DNA from: Mitsuokella sp047974105
Lineage (GTDB): Bacteria; Bacillota; Negativicutes; Selenomonadales; Selenomonadaceae
Assembly (NCBI RefSeq): GCF_047974105.1
Contig: NZ_JBHYRS010000001.1
Coordinates: 62,001-126,000, forward strand
DNA length: 64,000 nt
Direction of reading: 5' to 3'
The notes under the pieces were generated by a model. That model saw nothing but the letters and a program-made list of their open reading frames with translations. It was not told the DNA's origin and searched no databases. The position numbers and the translations under genes are program-made. The stretch's first letter is position 1. Every line of letters starts with the position of its first letter. This document shows positions 7,546 through 16,208 of the stretch, one piece after another.

Positions 7546-8088
7546 TTATCTGCGGTCGATGGCCTGATTGACCTTGACGCCGAGGAAGGCGGCCATGAGG
7601 CATTTGATGATGTCGCCGGGGATGTACGGCAGGACGGCCATGACGACGGCGGCTTTGAGGCCGATGTCCATGACGAGCATCATGGAGATGAGGCCGCCGA
7701 CGTAGGTAAGAGGGATGCCGACGACGATGTCAACGAGGGCGTAGCGCTTGAAGCTCGGCTTATCCCCTTTGAGCGCACTGATAATCGGGTAGACGACGAG
7801 CCACGCGATGATGTAGCCGCCCGTCGGGCCGACGAGGCGGCCGACGCCGGCTGTACCGCCGACAAAGACCGGCAGACCGATGCAGCCGAGCATGACATAG
7901 ACAAAGAGTGCGATGAACGTCTGTTTTGGCGGCAGTACGAACGCCGTGACGCCGAGCGCAAGCGTCAGGGCCGTGACCATGCCCGGCGTAAATGGCAGCG
8001 GAAACGAGATATACGCCGTCACGCAGCAGAACGCCACGCAGAGTGCCATTTTGGTCAGGTCTTGTACGGAAAATGCTTTTGCATTCAT
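7546..8088 (-). CDS. bioY: Biotin transporter BioY (ECF S component)
   Basis: A 180-aa integral membrane protein with about six hydrophobic helices. The BioY signatures FPLPFTPGMVTALTLALGV near the start, GRLVGPTGGYIIAW in the middle and PYIPGDIIKCLMAAFLG near the C-terminus are visible. BioY binds biotin for uptake, alone or with the shared ECF energy module, which is not encoded here. The start at 8088 follows GAGGGATTC; a start at 8112 is possible but has no ribosome-binding site. It has its own promoter and no BirA-type operator that I could see. Confidence 0.93.
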   Translation of the reverse strand: MNAKAFSVQDLTKMALCVAFCCVTAYISFPLPFTPGMVTALTLALGVTAFVLPPKQTFIALFVYVMLGCIGLPVFVGGTAGVGRLVGPTGGYIIAWLVVYPIISALKGDKPSFKRYALVDIVVGIPLTYVGGLISMMLVMDIGLKAAVVMAVLPYIPGDIIKCLMAAFLGVKVNQAIDRR

Positions 8089-8147
8089 GATGAATCCCTC
8101 TTTTTCTCTCATAGAAATAAATTTTATAATGCCCTACATATGTTCCT

Positions 8148-8176
8148 ATTATAGGACGGCATTCCCTTATCGTCAA
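8148..8176 (-). promoter_or_regulatory. bioY promoter
   Basis: Minus strand: TTGACG (8176-8171), 17-base spacer, TATAAT (8153-8148). Confidence 0.85.
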
Positions 8177-8213
8177 CCTCATCGAAATAACGGTTGACAC
8201 AGGAAACAGCAAA

Positions 8214-8250
8214 CAGCCCCATACCATACAAAGCGTACGGTATGGGGCTG
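8214..8250 (-). terminator. Terminator after glnA
   Basis: CAGCCCCATACC (8214-8225) and GGTATGGGGCTG (8239-8250) form a 12-bp stem about 30 bases after the glnA stop. The minus-strand tail is TTTGCTGTTT, so it should end the glnA transcript. Confidence 0.75.
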
Positions 8251-8279
8251 TCCTTATTTCAACTAATTGCCTGAGGCAA

Positions 8280-10166
8280 TCAGATCATGTTCTTGACATA
8301 GGAGTCATAGAGGGATTTAAGCTCTTCGACTTTGTCGTACATCTCAACCTGCAGGCCGGATGCCGTTGCATAGTCGCCTTCGTTCAGAGCGTTGATGAGC
8401 AGCGTGAAGAGGCTCTTCTCATCGATGCTGTCTTTAGCGAGGTAGCTGCGAATGCCGTTGATCTTGTTCCAGTTGTAGGAATCGAGGTCCGTAACGAAAT
8501 CCGTCTTGACTTCCTTGGCACTGCGGACGATGTCGCGGTTCTCCGGAATGATGCGGGCGATGAGCTCGGTCTTCCAGCGCGTCAGGGCACCAGCGCGGAA
8601 TGCTTCGATGATCTGGTCGCGCAGAGCGCCGCCAGCCGTGATGACTGCGAGCTTAGCCGGATAGTTCTCGAAGTTCTGCATGTTCTCCCAGACCGTAGCC
8701 GGCGGAGCACCGAAGAGGCGCGTGCGCTCTTCTTCCGTGTAGTCTTCGAAGACATCGTCTTCACTGCGGTATGCACGGTCTTTCTCGAGGTAGAAGCCTT
8801 CTTCGCCGGCATCTTTGGAGATTTCGGCGAGGCATTCTGCCGTCGTGTGCGTTACGCAGGCTTTGACACCGTCGAGGCAGGCCGAATAGATGGCAGCGAG
8901 GACGAGGTACGTATTCGTGTACGGGTTGCAGGCACGCAGCTCAAAGCGCGTAGCGTACGGATTGCTGAGGTCGCGAATAAGACCTGCGAGGATCGTACGG
9001 TTGCGGGACGGGATCTTCGGCGTATGGCCGAGGGACGTAACGACGCAGACCGGAGCCTCGAAGCCCGGTTTGAGGCGGTTCAGGGAATCGTTCGTAGCAG
9101 AAACGAACGGGTTGATGACTTCGTAGTTCTTCAGCAGGCCCATGAGGGAACCATAACCGATGGCGCTCATGAAATCCTTCTCCTGGTCGTCAGCCGTGAA
9201 GAGGTTGTGGAGCTTGCCGTCCTTCGTGATGGCAGCCATGCCGATGTGCGTGTGCTCGCCGTTGCCTGCGAGGCCAATCATCGGTTTTGCCTTGAAGTTG
9301 ACTTCGAGGCCGACAGCGCGGAATACTTCTCTTACAATCGTGCGGACGAAGAGCTCGTTATCGGCAGCCTGCAGAGCATCAGCGAAGCGCCAGTCAATCT
9401 CGAGCTGTTCGCAGACATGCGTCATGCGGCCGCTCTCGTCGATCTGTGCTTTGAGACCGCCGACTTCCTTATGGCCCATCTCGACTTTGAAGCCGTATTT
9501 GTCGAGGACTTCGAGGCACTGCTCAAGAGCCGTGCGGACGATGCCGTGCGTGCGCTCCCAGTACTGCTCCTGCAGGACCTGCGAAGCGGACATCTCTTCG
9601 ATGGCAGCATCTTCAAGCGGCGTCTTGACCCAGAACTCGAGCTCCGTAGCTGACGTGAACTGGATATCCGTAACATCGTTGCCGTTGACGCTCTCGATGC
9701 CCGCAATCTGCGGATGCTCTTTGAAGAGCTTCAGGAGTTCGCCCTTGACATAGGCGAGCGTGTCAGCAAGCACTGCACGCGAATCAACGCGTTTGCCTTC
9801 ATGAATCAGGAAGGACGGGATACGCAGCGTGCCAATTGGTTTCTCCGTCTCTTCGTCGTAGTTTTCCATGTTGTAGTCAACAAACCAGTTGACGGAAGGA
9901 TCAATCGGCATATCGACTTTTGCGTTGTTCAGGGTGGCAATGCCCGTCAGCACGACGGAAGAACCATCCGTCTGGACAGCCGTGCCAGCATAGAACTCAT
10001 CGATATCCTTAAGGAAGATGCGCATTGGGATTTTTTCATCCGTATCGTTGCCGGCCATATCGATGCCGACCAGCGAAACGAACTGGATTTCCGGATGTGC
10101 TTTGAGCGTGTTCAGGATTTCATCTTTTTTGGAGTTTGCAGGAATCACATAAAGTAACTCGTCCAT
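8280..10166 (-). CDS. glnA: Glutamine synthetase, long form
   Basis: This enzyme makes glutamine from glutamate, ammonia and ATP. Catalytic signatures are visible: SATELEFWV (metal ligand region), GNGEHTHIGM (GS histidine motif), NRLKPGFEAP, PSRNRTI and FELRACNPYTNTYLV. At 628 aa it is much longer than the usual 440-470 aa type I enzyme and shorter than most type III enzymes. The last about 140 residues, after GALRDQIIEAFR, form a helical extension. The start at 10166 follows AGGGTGG; the longer frame to 10208 would begin inside the leader terminator. Regulation is probably through the leader at 10199-10330. Confidence 0.88.
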   Translation of the reverse strand: MDELLYVIPANSKKDEILNTLKAHPEIQFVSLVGIDMAGNDTDEKIPMRIFLKDIDEFYAGTAVQTDGSSVVLTGIATLNNAKVDMPIDPSVNWFVDYNMENYDEETEKPIGTLRIPSFLIHEGKRVDSRAVLADTLAYVKGELLKLFKEHPQIAGIESVNGNDVTDIQFTSATELEFWVKTPLEDAAIEEMSASQVLQEQYWERTHGIVRTALEQCLEVLDKYGFKVEMGHKEVGGLKAQIDESGRMTHVCEQLEIDWRFADALQAADNELFVRTIVREVFRAVGLEVNFKAKPMIGLAGNGEHTHIGMAAITKDGKLHNLFTADDQEKDFMSAIGYGSLMGLLKNYEVINPFVSATNDSLNRLKPGFEAPVCVVTSLGHTPKIPSRNRTILAGLIRDLSNPYATRFELRACNPYTNTYLVLAAIYSACLDGVKACVTHTTAECLAEISKDAGEEGFYLEKDRAYRSEDDVFEDYTEEERTRLFGAPPATVWENMQNFENYPAKLAVITAGGALRDQIIEAFRAGALTRWKTELIARIIPENRDIVRSAKEVKTDFVTDLDSYNWNKINGIRSYLAKDSIDEKSLFTLLINALNEGDYATASGLQVEMYDKVEELKSLYDSYVKNMI

Positions 10167-10198
10167 GTTTATACCACCCTTTTTAAAATTGAGCAACA

Positions 10199-10330
10199 AA
10201 AAAGCCATGCAGAAAAAACAACCTGATCAAGAATCCTGATAGGAAGCATCACCTCTGCATGGCGCCATTGCCATATTGACTATTCGTCTCGTTCAAGTTC
10301 AAGTGCATCGAATGTACTCGCTTGAACGAC
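10199..10330 (-). promoter_or_regulatory. glnA leader with two hairpins and an attenuator-like terminator
   Basis: The transcript would begin with an imperfect hairpin closed by TCGTTCAAG / CTTGAACGA (10289-10297 with 10321-10329). Then comes a 10-bp stem GCCATGCAGA / TCTGCATGGC (10263-10254 with 10213-10204 on the minus strand), enclosing about 40 bases and followed by a T run directly before the glnA ribosome-binding site. This is a terminator in front of the gene, so glnA is likely controlled by antitermination. The sensor (RNA-binding protein or ligand) is not evident. Confidence 0.7.
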
Positions 10331-10334
10331 TATT

Positions 10335-10363
10335 ATGTTATCACAGAAGAATCTTTTTGTAAA
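10335..10363 (-). promoter_or_regulatory. glnA promoter
   Basis: Minus strand: TTTACA (10363-10358), 17-base spacer, TAACAT (10340-10335). It starts the transcript at the first leader hairpin. Confidence 0.7.
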
Positions 10364-10368
10364 GGGGC

Positions 10369-12027
10369 TCAGCGTGTATACATTTCATGCACCAGGCGCG
10401 AAGCTGACGACGAGGCATACGCAGCGGGGCTCGTGCCGTAGACGCTGCGGAAGGCCTGTGCACCGTCGCCATCCGCGAGATTCGCGGCATGCAGCCATTT
10501 GGCAAAGCTTTTCCAGCCGTGATTTGCCGCGAGGTCGTAGGCCGTGAGCTCCGCGATGATGGAACACGATTCATCGCCAAAGGAGGCAACGGCCTGTTCG
10601 TAGTTCTTCGGCGCCGTCAAAGACGCGGCATCGGGGAAGCTCCCCTTTTCCGCGAGAATATCGTACCAAGTGCGCCGGTAGTCCGCAAACTCTCCAAGGC
10701 CCTCTTCGCCGAGACGCTGCGTGCCGATGAGATAGGCCATGCCGCGCGCGAGCCACGCGACTTCTTTTTCCGTGCCGCCCATGGCCTGCGCCTCCATGAC
10801 GCGCGTGAGCATGACGCCCGTGCTGAAAATCTGCTGACGCCGCGAATCAAGCGCCGCGGCATCGAGAAACAGCGTGCTGCCGTTCTCGAGCCAGAGGCTC
10901 TCGCCGATATTTTTCGCGGCTTCCGCAGGCGTCATATCGGAGTGCGCGCTGACGGCCCCGGCCATCTGTTCCTTGCCGTTTGCGAGCACGAGCGTGTACT
11001 CGCCGTGCAGCGTCATGCCGAGCCGGCGCTGCAGAAGGTTCTGCACAGCGGCGAGCTGCTCCTGATAAAAACCGGCCTGCTCCGCCGCCACGCCCTCGCC
11101 CGCTTCGATGTGAATCACGGCCGGATTTTCCTTCTGTCCCTGCCACCACGCAGAAAACTCCGTGAGAAAATCGTCAAGCGACAGGCCAAAGGCCTCCGCA
11201 AAAGCTTCTTCACCGCTTTTGCCCGTGCCCAGCGCCTTGAAATACGATGCGAGCTTTTGGCCGCGCTCTTCTTCAGAGTAGCGGCCGAGAAGCCGCGCGG
11301 TCATCATGTCGGCCATCTCGTAGGCGTGATAGTTCTTCTTCATGATGGACTTTCGTTCGGCAAATTCAAGATGAAGGAGGTCCGCCGGCTCGGCAGGCTG
11401 CGGCGCGCCGAGAAGGTCATCGAGGACGTCCATCTGCCAGCGCGCCATTCTGCGGCCGCCGAGTTTTTCGGCCATCATGGCGCCGACGTAATCGGCCGAG
11501 CCCTCTTCGAGCCAGAACAGGGCCTCCTTGTCCGTGTCGCGGCCGTCGCTTAGTTCGTACTGCAGTTGATGGAAGAGCTCATGGGCCGTCGTCGCATAGC
11601 GGTCGCTGTGACTTTCCATCACACCGGCCTTGGCGTTGATGGCCGTAATGTGCTGCCGTCCGCCCGACCAGCCGCCCGAGATGCCCGCAATCTCTGCCGC
11701 CTCATCGTCCGAGAGTGCGAATTTTTCCCTGAGGATGCTGCGGTAGTCGGCATCCGAAGACGCGACATAGACCTTGACCGAATGCTGCCTTCTCGCGCCC
11801 ATCTGCTGCTCCGTGAGCTCGTCAAAGGCGCCCGCCGCTTTTTTGACGTCCGCGAGCGCGGCGCCGCTGCCCTCGACGTGGATTTCGCCGTCGTCGCGCT
11901 CGAAAAGGCTCAAAAAGGAATCCATGCAGCGCTCGGCCTGCGGCAGAAATTCCGGCGCATGAAAGCCAGCCCAGCCTGCCCCAAAGAGAAGCGAGAGCAG
12001 CACAAGCAGCCCCAAATATTTTTTCAT
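10369..12027 (-). CDS. Secreted gluzincin-type metallopeptidase (peptidase MA-like)
   Basis: A 552-aa protein with a signal peptide (MKKYLGLLVLLSLLFGAGWA). Around residues 155-185 is TTAHELFHQLQYE then WLEEGSADYVGAMM, an HExxH zinc motif with a downstream glutamate helix typical of gluzincins. The C-terminal half (from about 290, HIEAGEGVAAEQAGFYQEQL) resembles a second peptidase-MA-like fold with no HExxH, probably degenerate. Expected site is the cell envelope. The stop lies beside the glnA promoter; upstream it is separated from the ABC importer operon by 73 bases. The substrate is unknown. Confidence 0.75.
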   Translation of the reverse strand: MKKYLGLLVLLSLLFGAGWAGFHAPEFLPQAERCMDSFLSLFERDDGEIHVEGSGAALADVKKAAGAFDELTEQQMGARRQHSVKVYVASSDADYRSILREKFALSDDEAAEIAGISGGWSGGRQHITAINAKAGVMESHSDRYATTAHELFHQLQYELSDGRDTDKEALFWLEEGSADYVGAMMAEKLGGRRMARWQMDVLDDLLGAPQPAEPADLLHLEFAERKSIMKKNYHAYEMADMMTARLLGRYSEEERGQKLASYFKALGTGKSGEEAFAEAFGLSLDDFLTEFSAWWQGQKENPAVIHIEAGEGVAAEQAGFYQEQLAAVQNLLQRRLGMTLHGEYTLVLANGKEQMAGAVSAHSDMTPAEAAKNIGESLWLENGSTLFLDAAALDSRRQQIFSTGVMLTRVMEAQAMGGTEKEVAWLARGMAYLIGTQRLGEEGLGEFADYRRTWYDILAEKGSFPDAASLTAPKNYEQAVASFGDESCSIIAELTAYDLAANHGWKSFAKWLHAANLADGDGAQAFRSVYGTSPAAYASSSASRLVHEMYTR

Positions 12028-12100
12028 ATCTTACGCACCTTCCTCATCTTCTGCACCTTCCGCATCGCACAGTCCCTCATGATTTTCCGCCTTCTGCTTC

Positions 12101-12847
12101 TCATTTCCGCTGCCAGCGGCAGGCAAAATATTCAAACGCATCGATCAGGCCAAAAAGCAAGAGGCCCATCAGGCTCAGCACGACGATGCCCGCGTACATC
12201 TCGAGGTAATTGACGCGCAGCCATGCATCCATGATGTAATAGCCCATGCCAAATTTCGTGCCGAACGTCTCAGTGAAAAACAGCACGGAAACGGCCGTGG
12301 CCATCGCGACGCGCACGGCCGTGATGAATTTAGGCAGCGAGGCCGGCATGATGACAAAGCGGAACACCTGCCAAAAAGACGCGCCGAGCGAGTACAGCGG
12401 ATAATACGTCTCCTCCGGCAGCGTCCTTATGGCATCGCGCACAGCCACGACGACCTGAAAGACGATAATCAGGAAGATCATGAGGATTTTCGAGAGCTCA
12501 CCGACCCCCGCGAGCAGCATGAGGATTGGCAAAAGCGCAATCTTCGGAATCGGGTAAGTCAGGTAGACGACAGGGGACAAAAAGCGGTCGGCCCTTTTAA
12601 AATAGCCCATGAGTACGCCCAAAGGATACCCGACAAGCACGGCAAGGCCGAGGCCCGCCGCGATGCGCCAGAGACTCCAGGCCGCGTGCACGAGAATGTA
12701 CTGCGTGAAGACATGGCCGAGCTTTGCAAAGACCTTGTCCGGCGTCGGCACAATCGGCAGTGCCATGATTTCTGCGACTGCGTACCAGAGTACGAGCAGG
12801 AAAACGGCCGCGGCCGCATAGGAAGCGAGTGTATGTTTGATTCTCAT
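12101..12847 (-). CDS. ABC importer permease, sulfonate/nitrate/taurine (SsuC/TauC) type
   Basis: A 248-aa membrane protein with about six helices and the BPD_transp_1 pattern: PTPDKVFAKLGHVF and SLWRIAAGLGLAVLVGYPLG at the N-terminal end, and EAA-loop region YPLYSLGASFWQVFRFVIMPASLPKF. It ends FEYFACRWQRK. The ATG overlaps the stop of the ATPase gene by 4 bases (ATGA), so it is translationally coupled. With the ATPase and lipoprotein upstream it forms one importer of an organic-sulfur compound, nitrate or a thiamine-precursor-like substrate; the sequence does not fix which. Confidence 0.88.
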   Translation of the reverse strand: MRIKHTLASYAAAAVFLLVLWYAVAEIMALPIVPTPDKVFAKLGHVFTQYILVHAAWSLWRIAAGLGLAVLVGYPLGVLMGYFKRADRFLSPVVYLTYPIPKIALLPILMLLAGVGELSKILMIFLIIVFQVVVAVRDAIRTLPEETYYPLYSLGASFWQVFRFVIMPASLPKFITAVRVAMATAVSVLFFTETFGTKFGMGYYIMDAWLRVNYLEMYAGIVVLSLMGLLLFGLIDAFEYFACRWQRK

Positions 12848-13623
12848 GCTTCTTCCCCCCTGCTGATGCGGCGGATCTCTTCGCGTAAATTACGCCCCAT
12901 TGTGAAGAACTCCTGCGTACTGCGCTTCTCGGGGCTGCCGCTCAGCGGATTTTCGAAGACGCGCACGATGCGGCCGGGCTTTGCGCCCATCACGACGATT
13001 TTCTGTCCGAGATAAAGGGCCTCCTCGACATAATGTGTGACGAGGATGGTCGTGACGTGCTGCTCCTGCCAGAGCGTCAAAAAGACGTCCTGCATCTCCT
13101 CGCGCGTGATGGCATCGAGCGCCGAAAAGGGCTCATCCATCAGCAGAATATCAGGGCGCAGCAGGAAAGAGCGCGCGAGGCTCACGCGCTGCTGCTGGCC
13201 GCCGCTGAGCTGCCGCGGATAGCGGCTGAGCAGGTCTTCAATATGAAGCTTCTGCGCGAGTCCCTGCAGGCGCGCCTCATCTGCCTCCCTGCCATCCTGC
13301 CAGTTTTTGCGGATGCGGCAGCCGAGCACGATATTTTCGCGCACAGTCTGCCATGGCAAAAGCCCGTAATTCTGCGGCATGAAGCCGATGCAGTCTTTTT
13401 TCGGGTCGAGGGCTCTCTCGTCCAGTCGTACATTGCCCTCTGCAGGCTTTATAAGTCCGGCCGCGGCCTTTAAGAGCGTGGATTTGCCGCAGCCCGAAGG
13501 CCCGATGATAGCACAAACCGTTCCTTGCGGAACGGTCAGGCTGATATCATCGAGCACGGTTGTCTTATTCTTTTCTTTTTGTGCCGTCCGGTAGCGGACG
13601 GTCAGATGTTCAAACGCAATCAT
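12844..13623 (-). CDS. ABC importer ATPase, SsuB/TauB type
   Basis: A 259-aa ATP-binding subunit. Walker A is GPSGCGKST (about residue 42), the Q-loop MPQNYGLLPW, signature LSGGQQQRVSLARSF, Walker B DILLMDEPFSALD, and the H-loop TILVTHYVEEAL. The GLLPW segment after the Q-loop is usual in nitrate/sulfonate/taurine systems. It lies 38 bases downstream of the binding-protein gene and overlaps the permease gene by 4 bases. Confidence 0.92.
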   Translation of the reverse strand: MIAFEHLTVRYRTAQKEKNKTTVLDDISLTVPQGTVCAIIGPSGCGKSTLLKAAAGLIKPAEGNVRLDERALDPKKDCIGFMPQNYGLLPWQTVRENIVLGCRIRKNWQDGREADEARLQGLAQKLHIEDLLSRYPRQLSGGQQQRVSLARSFLLRPDILLMDEPFSALDAITREEMQDVFLTLWQEQHVTTILVTHYVEEALYLGQKIVVMGAKPGRIVRVFENPLSGSPEKRSTQEFFTMGRNLREEIRRISRGEEA

Positions 13624-13661
13624 GCTGTTCCCATATCATATATCAATTTAATTGTTCTCTC

Positions 13662-14633
13662 TTATTCGCCAAGCAGATTGACAACGAGGTCATCATAGCC
13701 GTAGGTCTCATTGACGAGGCCCTTCGTGTTGAGCCATTTCATGCAGTCGGAGACATCCTGCTTCGCTGGCAGCGCGGCCTTGTGGTACTTCGGCAGAACG
13801 AGCGCGTCCTTGGCCTCAGCCGGGAAGCCGGCCTTCTCGATGACAAAATCGATGTATTCGTCGCGCGGCGTGTTGTTGAGGTAATCGACGGCGCGGTTAT
13901 AGGCGCGGTACATGGCCTGAATTTCCTTTTTCTTGTCCTTGGCAGCTTTGCTCGTGAAGAGGATGACGCCGGGGTTGATGCCGAGGTCATCGGAGCTCTT
14001 GATGAGGTGCCCGCCGTTGTGGATGGCGATGCTGGCCATCGGCTCCGGCAGCGTCGCGGCCGCGAGTTTGCCGTTCTGCAGCATCTCAAGGCGCGTCGGA
14101 ATCTGCGGAATGATGACCTTGTTGATATCATCGCCCTGCAGGCCGTCCTTCGCGAGAATCTCATCTGTCACGTATTCGATGATGGTATTGCGCGAAACAC
14201 TGACGTCTTTGCCCTTGAGGCTTTTTACGTCTTTGGCCTGCTCATTCGGGCCTGCGATGAGCTTGTAGCTGCCATCCGTGGCCGACGTGATCTTGACGTC
14301 AAAGCCGCCCGATTTGGCAAACGAAGCCGCGAGCATGTCGGAGACCGCACCGTCGAGGTTGCCGCTCTGCAGTGCCGAGTCGCGGTCCATCGCACTCTTG
14401 TACTGCTGGATATCGACCTTGAGACCTTCGTCCGCAAAATACCCCTTCTCCTCGGCGATGAGGAACGGCAGCGAATCTGTATCCGGCATCAGGCCGACCG
14501 AAAGCGTCTGCAGTTCGCCGCTTGACGAGCCTGCCTGCTTATCGGAGCCGCAGCCCGAAAATACAAGCGCCGAGAGCAGCGCCGCAGCCGTCAGGCCGAA
14601 AACGAGTCCCTTCTTCCAGTGTTTTCCTATCAT
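13662..14633 (-). CDS. Substrate-binding lipoprotein of the ABC importer
   Basis: A 323-aa protein with a lipoprotein signal (basic start, hydrophobic stretch, then LVFSGCGSD with the lipobox cysteine at about residue 28). The mature part (LQTLSVGLMPDTDSLPFLIAEEKGYF, SGNLDGAVSDMLAAS) fits NMT1/SsuA-like periplasmic binding proteins. In a diderm it would be anchored in the inner membrane facing the periplasm. The start at 14633 follows GGAAGGGG. It is the first gene of the binding protein-ATPase-permease operon. Confidence 0.88.
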   Translation of the reverse strand: MIGKHWKKGLVFGLTAAALLSALVFSGCGSDKQAGSSSGELQTLSVGLMPDTDSLPFLIAEEKGYFADEGLKVDIQQYKSAMDRDSALQSGNLDGAVSDMLAASFAKSGGFDVKITSATDGSYKLIAGPNEQAKDVKSLKGKDVSVSRNTIIEYVTDEILAKDGLQGDDINKVIIPQIPTRLEMLQNGKLAAATLPEPMASIAIHNGGHLIKSSDDLGINPGVILFTSKAAKDKKKEIQAMYRAYNRAVDYLNNTPRDEYIDFVIEKAGFPAEAKDALVLPKYHKAALPAKQDVSDCMKWLNTKGLVNETYGYDDLVVNLLGE

Positions 14634-14723
14634 CTTATATGCCCCTTCCAAAATTTCACAAGTTCAGAATACTATTTTCCCCTTGTCTAAACCTGCCTAA
14701 AAACTATACACCTAAAGACTGCA

Positions 14724-15701
14724 TCAATGGAACAGCAGGTCGCCGAGCATCGAAGCCCCTTCCTTGGCGTACGAGAGCACGGTGTCAATCGTGTCCTTGT
14801 TCTCGGCGTACGTATCCGCGGCCTTGTCCTTGACCTTGCCGGCCTCGTCCTTCAGGGACTGGACATCGTCAAGCTTCTGCTGCACGTCGTCGAGTTTCTG
14901 CTGCGCATCATTGATGGACTGCTGCACATCGGCAGCCGCCGCGGCCGTATCGGCACTCTGCTGCTGATTATCGGCAGAGGCTTTCTGCTTCTTGTCCGAC
15001 TGTCCCGTCACCTTGTCGAGGATTTTCTGCAGGCCGGATTCGCCATCGGCACTTTCCTGCATGGCCTGACTGCGTCCCTCAAGGCGGCCCTGTTGGCGCT
15101 CGAGGTCGCGCTGCTGCTGCTCGAGGTCCTTCTTTTTCTTTTCAAGGGCCTGACGCTGCTTCTGAAGGTCTCCCTCCTGCGCGTCGAGCTGCTGCTGACG
15201 CGCCTGCATCTGCTGTTCCTGATGCTGGCGCTCATTGTTCTGCAGATCCGCCTGATCCTGACGGTAGCCCGCGAGCACAAAGCCGATGAAGACGGCCACG
15301 AAGAAGCCCGCGATGAGCAGCAGAGCCTTCTTGCGCTTGCGCGTCAGCCATTTTTTCTTTTCCTGCTGTTTGGCCTTTTTCTGCAGGTCCTTATCGGGCT
15401 TCAGTTCGCGCACGCCGGGCTGCAGAGGCTCTTCTTCCTGCTCCTGCTGCGGAAAAGGCTGCCGGATGGGTCCGTCCTGCGCCCCCTCTGCAGCCGTCAT
15501 CTTTGGCAGCTGCTGCGTATCTTCAAGGCGGCTGGCCGGCTCTTTTTCGTTTGCGGCCGCCGGCTTTCCCTGCGGCGCGTTGATGGAGCTGCCGGATTTT
15601 TCCCCTGCCGCGTCAAACGAGGCCGTCTTATTCAGCAGGACCGTCTTGTCGAGGTCCTCAGGCGCTGTCTTGTTTTCCCTGTCTTGCTGCTGGTCACTCA
15701 T
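14724..15701 (-). CDS. Membrane-anchored coiled-coil protein, unknown function
   Basis: A 325-aa protein I do not recognise. About 125 acidic and Gln-rich cytoplasmic residues are followed by a basic stretch (KKWLTRKRKK), one membrane helix (ALLLIAGFFVAVFIGFVLAG, about 128-147), and a long Gln/Lys/Glu coiled coil (QQLDAQEGDLQKQRQALEKK and similar heptads), then a short helical tail ending MLGDLLFH. The repeated DDVQQKLDDVQ gives low complexity. The ATG at 15701 overlaps the end of the DUF3783 gene by 8 bases. It is last in the mnmA operon; a scaffold role at the envelope is only a guess. Confidence 0.75.
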   Translation of the reverse strand: MSDQQQDRENKTAPEDLDKTVLLNKTASFDAAGEKSGSSINAPQGKPAAANEKEPASRLEDTQQLPKMTAAEGAQDGPIRQPFPQQEQEEEPLQPGVRELKPDKDLQKKAKQQEKKKWLTRKRKKALLLIAGFFVAVFIGFVLAGYRQDQADLQNNERQHQEQQMQARQQQLDAQEGDLQKQRQALEKKKKDLEQQQRDLERQQGRLEGRSQAMQESADGESGLQKILDKVTGQSDKKQKASADNQQQSADTAAAAADVQQSINDAQQKLDDVQQKLDDVQSLKDEAGKVKDKAADTYAENKDTIDTVLSYAKEGASMLGDLLFH

Positions 15702-16188
15702 CGCCCCTGCCCGCTTTCTTTCCGGCCTGTGCTGCCCTTGCGGCCTTCTCGGCCTTGGCTTTTTCTTTTTCTGCCTTTTTCTTTTCCTTGGCCTCTTCCA
15801 TCTCAATCATGGCCGCATGCTCCTTCTGCATCGTCTCGCAAAGGCGGCGCAGCGTCCAGAGCGTATTGAACGGCGTGACAATGGATTTATAGTGCACGGG
15901 CGGCACATTGGCATCTTTCAGGGCCTTCAGTACAGCGTCAAGGCGCTTGTTGCGGATGTTCTGCATGACCATGACCTCATGTGGGAACACGAAATCATCG
16001 TCTTCATAATCTTCGGGATTGGCCGCCCGAAAGCCCTTGATGCCCAATAGATAGCCGACTTTTTCGCGCCATGCTTCTTCCGGCAGCACCTTCGTATGGA
16101 TGCCAAGGCGGTGCAGCGTCTTCTGCGCCAGCGCGAGTTTCTCGTCATCGCGGAATTGATAAAATAAAACCAGTTCTTCTCGTTTCAT
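15694..16188 (-). CDS. DUF3783 family protein
   Basis: A 164-aa protein. It begins MKREELVLFYQFRDDEKL and has VPPVHYKSIVTPFNTLWTL in the middle, typical of DUF3783, a Firmicute family of unknown function. The last about 35 residues are Lys/Ala/Glu-rich (EEAKEKKKAEKEKAKAEKAA), a basic tail that may contact nucleic acid or a partner. The start at 16188 follows GAGGG. It lies 20 bases after the NYN gene stop and overlaps the coiled-coil gene. Confidence 0.8.
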   Translation of the reverse strand: MKREELVLFYQFRDDEKLALAQKTLHRLGIHTKVLPEEAWREKVGYLLGIKGFRAANPEDYEDDDFVFPHEVMVMQNIRNKRLDAVLKALKDANVPPVHYKSIVTPFNTLWTLRRLCETMQKEHAAMIEMEEAKEKKKAEKEKAKAEKAARAAQAGKKAGRGDE

Positions 16189-16208
16189 GGATTTTCCCTC
16201 ATTTAAAA

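Noticed and set aside
10268..10330. Possible glutamine riboswitch (glnA RNA) before glnA
   Set aside because: A CGTTCA-like start is present, but the GACGGAAGTAGG-type core of those RNAs is missing.
14727..15869. A 380-codon Leu-rich frame on the plus strand
   Set aside because: It mirrors the Gln/Lys coiled-coil gene on the other strand; poly-Leu arises from complementing CAG and AAG codons.
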